A stretch of DNA of 64,000 bases, taken from contig OZ024892.1 of NCBI GenBank assembly GCA_964017195.1, positions 12,534,071-12,598,070 on the forward strand, read 5' to 3'. Position 1 is the stretch's first letter, and each line of letters begins with the position of its first letter. A program made the translations under genes and the position numbers. Source of the DNA: Siderastrea radians (lineage: Eukaryota > Cnidaria > Anthozoa > Scleractinia > Rhizangiidae). Positions 60,901 through 64,000 of this stretch are shown here, one piece after another. The notes below the pieces were generated by a model, which had not been told where the DNA came from, did not search any database, and saw only the letters and a program-made list of their open reading frames with translations.

Positions 60901-63686
60901 ACCTCTGTAATGGCAATGTGGTCGTTCCCAGCGGTCAGGTCTTTTGTTGATATAGAAAACGTCGCGCTTGAAAATTTGCCTCGTGTACAACAACTTTGAC
61001 GTTACCACAGTCCATGTGATGGCTGTTTTGGTGAATGACATGACCTTTGCAGTTGTGGTCAAACAGAGAGACAACCTTTCTACGTTCTGTAATCTGCGTC
61101 TGCAGTTGTCTTTCTGTTTGACCATAGTGTACAAAATCATAATTTGTGCAGCTGAGTTTGTAAACTATTCCTGCTGATGCTGGTCTGCATCCTTTTGCGC
61201 TTTCCGACGTGGAAAGAGGGCCAATTCGTTCTGAAATGCCTCGCAAGTAGTAAGCCACGAGAAGTGAGTTTGGATGTCGGTAGGTCTGATAACGATCTCT
61301 CGCAGCATAGTTAAGACGACGGATAAATGTTCTCCTGCAGTACCACTTTTGCTCAATTTGTTCCAGAACACAACTACTCAAGTTTTAACAATTGCTTAAC
61401 GTAGACTCGGAATAGAAGGAATAGAGTATTCGGTGTTTGGTCAAAGATCCTGAATCAGTCTACGTTTTTTGTTGGCCATTATTACCTGGATAAGAGAGAG
61501 ATACTGCTACTCAATGTGACTCTTGCTCCTCGTCCGTTCTCTGGTTTGTACGGAGGAATCAAATCTGTGTCAGCTGCCTCGTCACATTCTTCTTCAGTAG
61601 GTTCAGTGCGATTTTGGCACATGTCCGACAGAAAATCTTCAATTGAGCGCATTATCTGAAGATAGAAAAATAATTCTCTTTAATACGCACTTATTGATTG
61701 AGTGGGAGGGCCAGAACGGGAAAATTTTCGGTTCGAGCTCATGGCTTACGGACCGAGTGCCGAGAGAACCATACACTAAGCCCCCAAAAAGTACAGGCTT
61801 ATACAGGATCCGCGCTTTGCCGTCCTGCTTTTCCGAATTGGTTCTCTTCAACAAACGATCAGGGAAACTGAAGATAGCACCTTGTTATACCTCAAAGACA
61901 GGCCAAAAACAGTAGATCGTCACGAACTTTTAGACACTCGAAGGCTACAAGCTTTCCTTTATTTTTGTATTGTGACTTTCTGCCAGCATTGTCATTGTGC
62001 AACCCTTTAAGCACTTTGATTTAGCCACTTCCCTTTCAGTTTAAGGTGTATTCAATACAACAACAAATTCCCTATCCTTCCAGGAAGGAGGAAGTAGTAA
62101 TGCACGGAGTTCCTTAATGCGTATGACACTGGACTTACGCACAAAGGGCTGAATGTGTGGGCTACCTTGTAACTGGGGGGAGGAGGGTAATAATGGTGAG
62201 GAGGTGGAAAGACCTTTTTAGGGTTTGAAATTAGTAATTTGGGACATTTTTGGATTGGAAATTTTCTGGTGGACTTTCTTTGGGTCAAACGATTTTACTG
62301 ATTTTGGCGGGACTTTTTTAGAGTTGATAAAAACGTGCATACCTGAAAGTTCTCAATTTAACAAACAATTGCATCTGTTCAGTTTCATTAACAGAAAGAA
62401 TTCTGTTTTTCATGCCTGTCAGATACATAAGGAATAATTAAAGGTTGACGTATAAACTCTCTTGGTTTTTCCTTTTTTATGCAGATCAAAAGAACTTCTG
62501 TTTAAAGGCTACGTTCTGGGCCATTGGACTTTTTTGGGGTTTGTTCACATCTCCCCATCACTAATATCCCTGAGTACCCAACCCCTCCCCCCTCCCCCCG
62601 CCCTGAGCCTTGTAACCAGGGGCTATCATTAAGGGCCGTAACCTGTAAAACCTGTTACAGCTGAGTACGCTTGATGGGACCTCAGCATCACAGGTGAACG
62701 TGTCTCTTTTTGATACAAGTTTACTCACAAAGCAACAAGTTTGTTATGGGTCTAAAGATCAAGACAAGAGGTGATTCAAAACTTAATGACAGCCCTGGTA
62801 ACCACATTCTCATATGACCCCATGTCACTCGCTTGTAAACGAGAGAGACAGTAGGCGACCTTGAGCCAACTCATAATGTGGAGGAGCAACAGGGGGGTGG
62901 GAGCCCAGGAGAAAAGGGGGAAGGAGATGTGTGGGAGGTGGCACTAGAGGGGGCGGGAAGCAGGAGAAATAAGGGGATTTAATTATGCAACATTGCACAG
63001 TATTTCACGATTGAAAAAATGCAAAGACGCAGGAGGCAACAAAAATAGGGCATACACTGGGATTAAAGGGGGTCTGTCCCCTATTCCCTCTGTTCCCCCT
63101 GTCCCCACTCTGATAATCAGACTAACTGCCTTGTAACCTGTGTGCAACTTAACATTTTTTAACCATTATGGTTTCTCCTTCAGTATTGGATATGGTCACA
63201 ATTATTTTGATTTAGCAGTTGGCAGGAGAATTTGTTATTTTAATGACAGAAAAGTTACCTGTAATTCATGCTCCTTTTCAACCTTCTCCTCTTCGTCTAC
63301 CAGAATACAATAGCTGGAATCTTTTGCACGGGCTCTGCCCTTTGACTGCACATAGGAGCGAAAGCTCTTTGGGAAATCAAAACGGCAAACCAGGTTACAC
63401 TTGGGAATATCTAATCCCTCCTCAACAACACAAGTTGCAATCAGCAGGTTGAATTCATGCCTCCTGAACTGCCGCAGAACTTCTTCCTGCTTTTTAAAGT
63501 TCATTTCTGTTTCATTGGAGTAGTTAACTTTTCCACCTGTCCCGTGGCCAATCACAAACTTGCTTTTGATGAAGGTAAGTTCATGATCTAGCCTGGCAGC
63601 AATGTTGATCTGCTCACTGAGGACTAAAGCTGTGTATCTTCTTTCCACAAATACAATGCCGCAGAGCCTGTTGTCTTGTTCAGAAT
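51821..63686 (-). CDS. Dicer: Dicer ribonuclease (partial; nine 3' exons, 1,228 codons)
   Basis: Exons, minus strand, 5' to 3': 63259-63686, 61486-61655, 58909-59038, 58183-58398, 57093-57269, 54241-56391, 53152-53323, 52516-52588, 51821-51992. All junctions are AG/GT and phases add up to one continuous frame. Domains: helicase C ([20 protein letters not shown]), Dicer dimerisation domain (DUF283), acidic linker, platform and PAZ region, RNase IIIa ([22 protein letters not shown]), RNase IIIb ([24 protein letters not shown]) and a C-terminal dsRNA-binding domain. It cuts dsRNA into small RNAs. The DEAD-like N-terminal half lies beyond 64000. All catalytic Glu/Asp motifs are present, so it looks functional. 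Confidence 0.93.
52516..52588 (-). CDS. Dicer: Dicer exon: between RNase IIIb and dsRBD
   Basis: Encodes [20 protein letters not shown]. Acceptor TTTTAG, donor TTCAG|GTATGT. The 73-nt length preserves the frame. Confidence 0.88.
53152..53323 (-). CDS. Dicer: Dicer exon: second half of RNase IIIb
   Basis: Encodes [16 protein letters not shown] and [18 protein letters not shown], including the second catalytic Asp/Glu pair. Acceptor TGTAG, donor ATCG|GTAAGT. Confidence 0.92.
53460..53985 (-). pseudogene. CR1/L2-like LINE 3' fragment
   Basis: In a Dicer intron. The minus-strand frame 53626-53838 includes [20 protein letters not shown], the typical end of a LINE ORF2. A neighbouring frame continues it after a frameshift. 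The 3' end shows an ATTGA-like tail (53463-53480). Confidence 0.65.
54241..56391 (-). CDS. Dicer: Dicer exon: PAZ, RNase IIIa and first part of RNase IIIb (717 codons)
   Basis: Starts [13 protein letters not shown] after a TTCAG acceptor; ends ..SNP at donor CCG|GTAGGT. Between PAZ and RNase IIIa lies a duplicated acidic segment (see 55381-55690). RNase IIIa has [11 protein letters not shown] and [11 protein letters not shown]; IIIb has [11 protein letters not shown]. Confidence 0.93.
55381..55690 (-). repeat. tandem duplication in Dicer coding sequence (~50 codons x 2)
   Basis: Two copies of an acidic segment: [22 protein letters not shown] and AMEVDDD, the second with a longer aspartate run (GATGAC repeats). 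It inserts about 100 residues between PAZ and RNase IIIa. Confidence 0.85.
56570..57045. repeat. ~115-bp tandem repeat (about 4 units) in a Dicer intron
   Basis: Units share CACCTTGTACAGCACAATAAA, GGAAAGTA, GCTTTTATTT/GCTTTCATTT and TTTAGGATTTC. Divergence between units is noticeable. Confidence 0.75.
57093..57269 (-). CDS. Dicer: Dicer exon: platform region
   Basis: Encodes [20 protein letters not shown] and a following beta-rich segment. Acceptor CGTAG, donor GCG|GTTAGT. Confidence 0.8.
57476..57553. repeat. second inverted-repeat element with GTCCCC/GGGGAC-type end
   Basis: CATTCCGTCTGACCC...GGCTCTGGGGACGAGAATG with inner GCCGGCGGG/CCCGCCGGC pairing; same family as 45599-45720. Confidence 0.55.
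58183..58398 (-). CDS. Dicer: Dicer exon: acidic/basic linker
   Basis: Encodes [20 protein letters not shown], then a Ser/Glu/Asp-rich stretch and [12 protein letters not shown]. Acceptor AACAG, donor AAG|GTAACG. Confidence 0.88.
58909..59038 (-). CDS. Dicer: Dicer exon: dimerisation domain (DUF283)
   Basis: Encodes [19 protein letters not shown] and [10 protein letters not shown]. Acceptor CACAG, donor CTT|GTGAGT. Confidence 0.9.
60391..60775. mobile_element. MITE with AGGACGGTGCCTCCTA ends
   Basis: GAGGACGGTGCCTCCTA (60391-) and TAGGAGGCACCGTCCTTA (-60775) are inverted repeats. A second, inner inverted pair (ACCACGCATTTTTCAGAGA.AATT / CTCTGAAAAATGCGTGGC, about 60550-60670) suggests two nested fold-backs. 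In a Dicer intron. Confidence 0.65.
60832..61381 (-). pseudogene. Penelope-like element fragment with GIY-YIG-type domain
   Basis: The minus-strand frame 60935-61381 contains [20 protein letters not shown] and later HEANF, the pattern of the GIY-YIG endonuclease at the end of Penelope-like retroelements. Flanks show no full-length reverse transcriptase, so it is a relic in a Dicer intron. Confidence 0.65.
61486..61655 (-). CDS. Dicer: Dicer exon: start of dimerisation domain
   Basis: Encodes [11 protein letters not shown], an acidic stretch, then [15 protein letters not shown], typical of the DUF283 start. Donor AG|GTAATA. Confidence 0.88.
63259..63686 (-). CDS. Dicer: Dicer exon: helicase C domain
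   Basis: Acceptor TATAG before 63686; donor CAG|GTAACT after 63259. Encodes [31 protein letters not shown] and [13 protein letters not shown]. First two bases complete a codon from an exon outside the window. Confidence 0.9.
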
Positions 63687-64000
63687 CTATAGACCAAAAA
63701 ACACAAATAAAAAGTTAATGCACAAAAAAGCTAAATGTGCCTCTCTTTATGCCAAGCCTTAAACAGGAAATGTAGCTCCACATTTATTCTATTCTTAATC
63801 TGAATTTATATTGAGTCAGATGTCAGTTTTGAGGTCACAAATCAAGCAAAACATGAATGATTTATTCATTTTCAGTTTAAATCATCCTCTGGGACATGTA
63901 GGGTGAGAGAGAAAGATGAAATGGAGAGGAAGGGGGTGGGGGTATTGGCAAAGAAAAGTTTTCTCCCCAGCTCTTTGGTCAATTTTTGTCCTGCCCATTT
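63687..64000. other. Dicer intron up to the window edge
   Basis: No exon seen. The upstream Dicer exons encoding the rest of the helicase must lie beyond 64000. Confidence 0.6.

Overview
The window is animal nuclear DNA, most likely from an anthozoan cnidarian (coral or sea anemone); that placement is an inference from the mix of gene families and repeats. Introns with GT/AG borders, a multi-exon Dicer gene, and BEL/Pao, LINE, Penelope-like and MITE debris show it is eukaryotic. Low-complexity runs and inverted-repeat MITEs are scattered throughout.

Layout. 1-3.8 kb: GAGGAGG microsatellites and remnants of a Polinton/adintovirus-like element (two C2HC-finger ORFs, the C-terminal end of a protein-primed DNA polymerase B, one small ORF). 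3.9-9.3 kb: two diverged copies of one repeat. 9.8-10.9 kb: a frameshifted transposase relic. 11-14.5 kb: non-coding DNA with short duplications and MITEs. 14,488-42,011: a young BEL/Pao LTR retrotransposon (285-bp LTRs with one mismatch by eye, 5-bp target duplication). Its gag-pol ORF is split by a 21.3-kb virus-like element at 15,758-37,070. 43.5-45.2 kb: a TA-flanked non-autonomous DNA transposon. 47.0-49.4 kb: the last exons of a DExH RNA helicase, with a frameshift and an in-frame stop. 51.8-63.7 kb: nine exons of Dicer on the minus strand; its N-terminal half lies beyond the right edge.

The 21.3-kb element is the main content. It has a 6-bp target duplication, ends beginning AGTAGT, about 2.5-kb terminal inverted repeats, a chromodomain integrase, and a compact virion-type gene set: double-jelly-roll-type major capsid protein, three related penton-like proteins, FtsK/HerA-type packaging ATPase, adenain-like protease, a parvovirus-type phospholipase A2 protein and a series of small basic proteins with RRRRQRGG-type N-termini. 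It therefore belongs with Polintons/Mavericks/adintoviruses. Unusually, no DNA polymerase B is present. A 175-aa ORF resembling only the polymerase N-terminal region remains, next to a SLOG-fold protein. The TIRs are composite: each contains a second, internal copy of the element terminus, a fragment of a penton-gene tail and a complete Cys-rich gene. An intact-looking tRNA gene with an odd anticodon arm sits between the ATPase and protease genes.

Genes on the element form a long minus-strand block (32.3 down to 18.3 kb, with a plus-strand penton gene near the left end) and a plus-strand block (32.4-34.6 kb). The two diverge from a TATA-rich intergenic region. Most genes overlap or lie a few bases apart, and many have a TATAAAAA-like box about 30-50 bp before the start codon. 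All core ORFs are open and the TIRs are almost identical, so the insertion looks recent; it is younger than the already young BEL copy.
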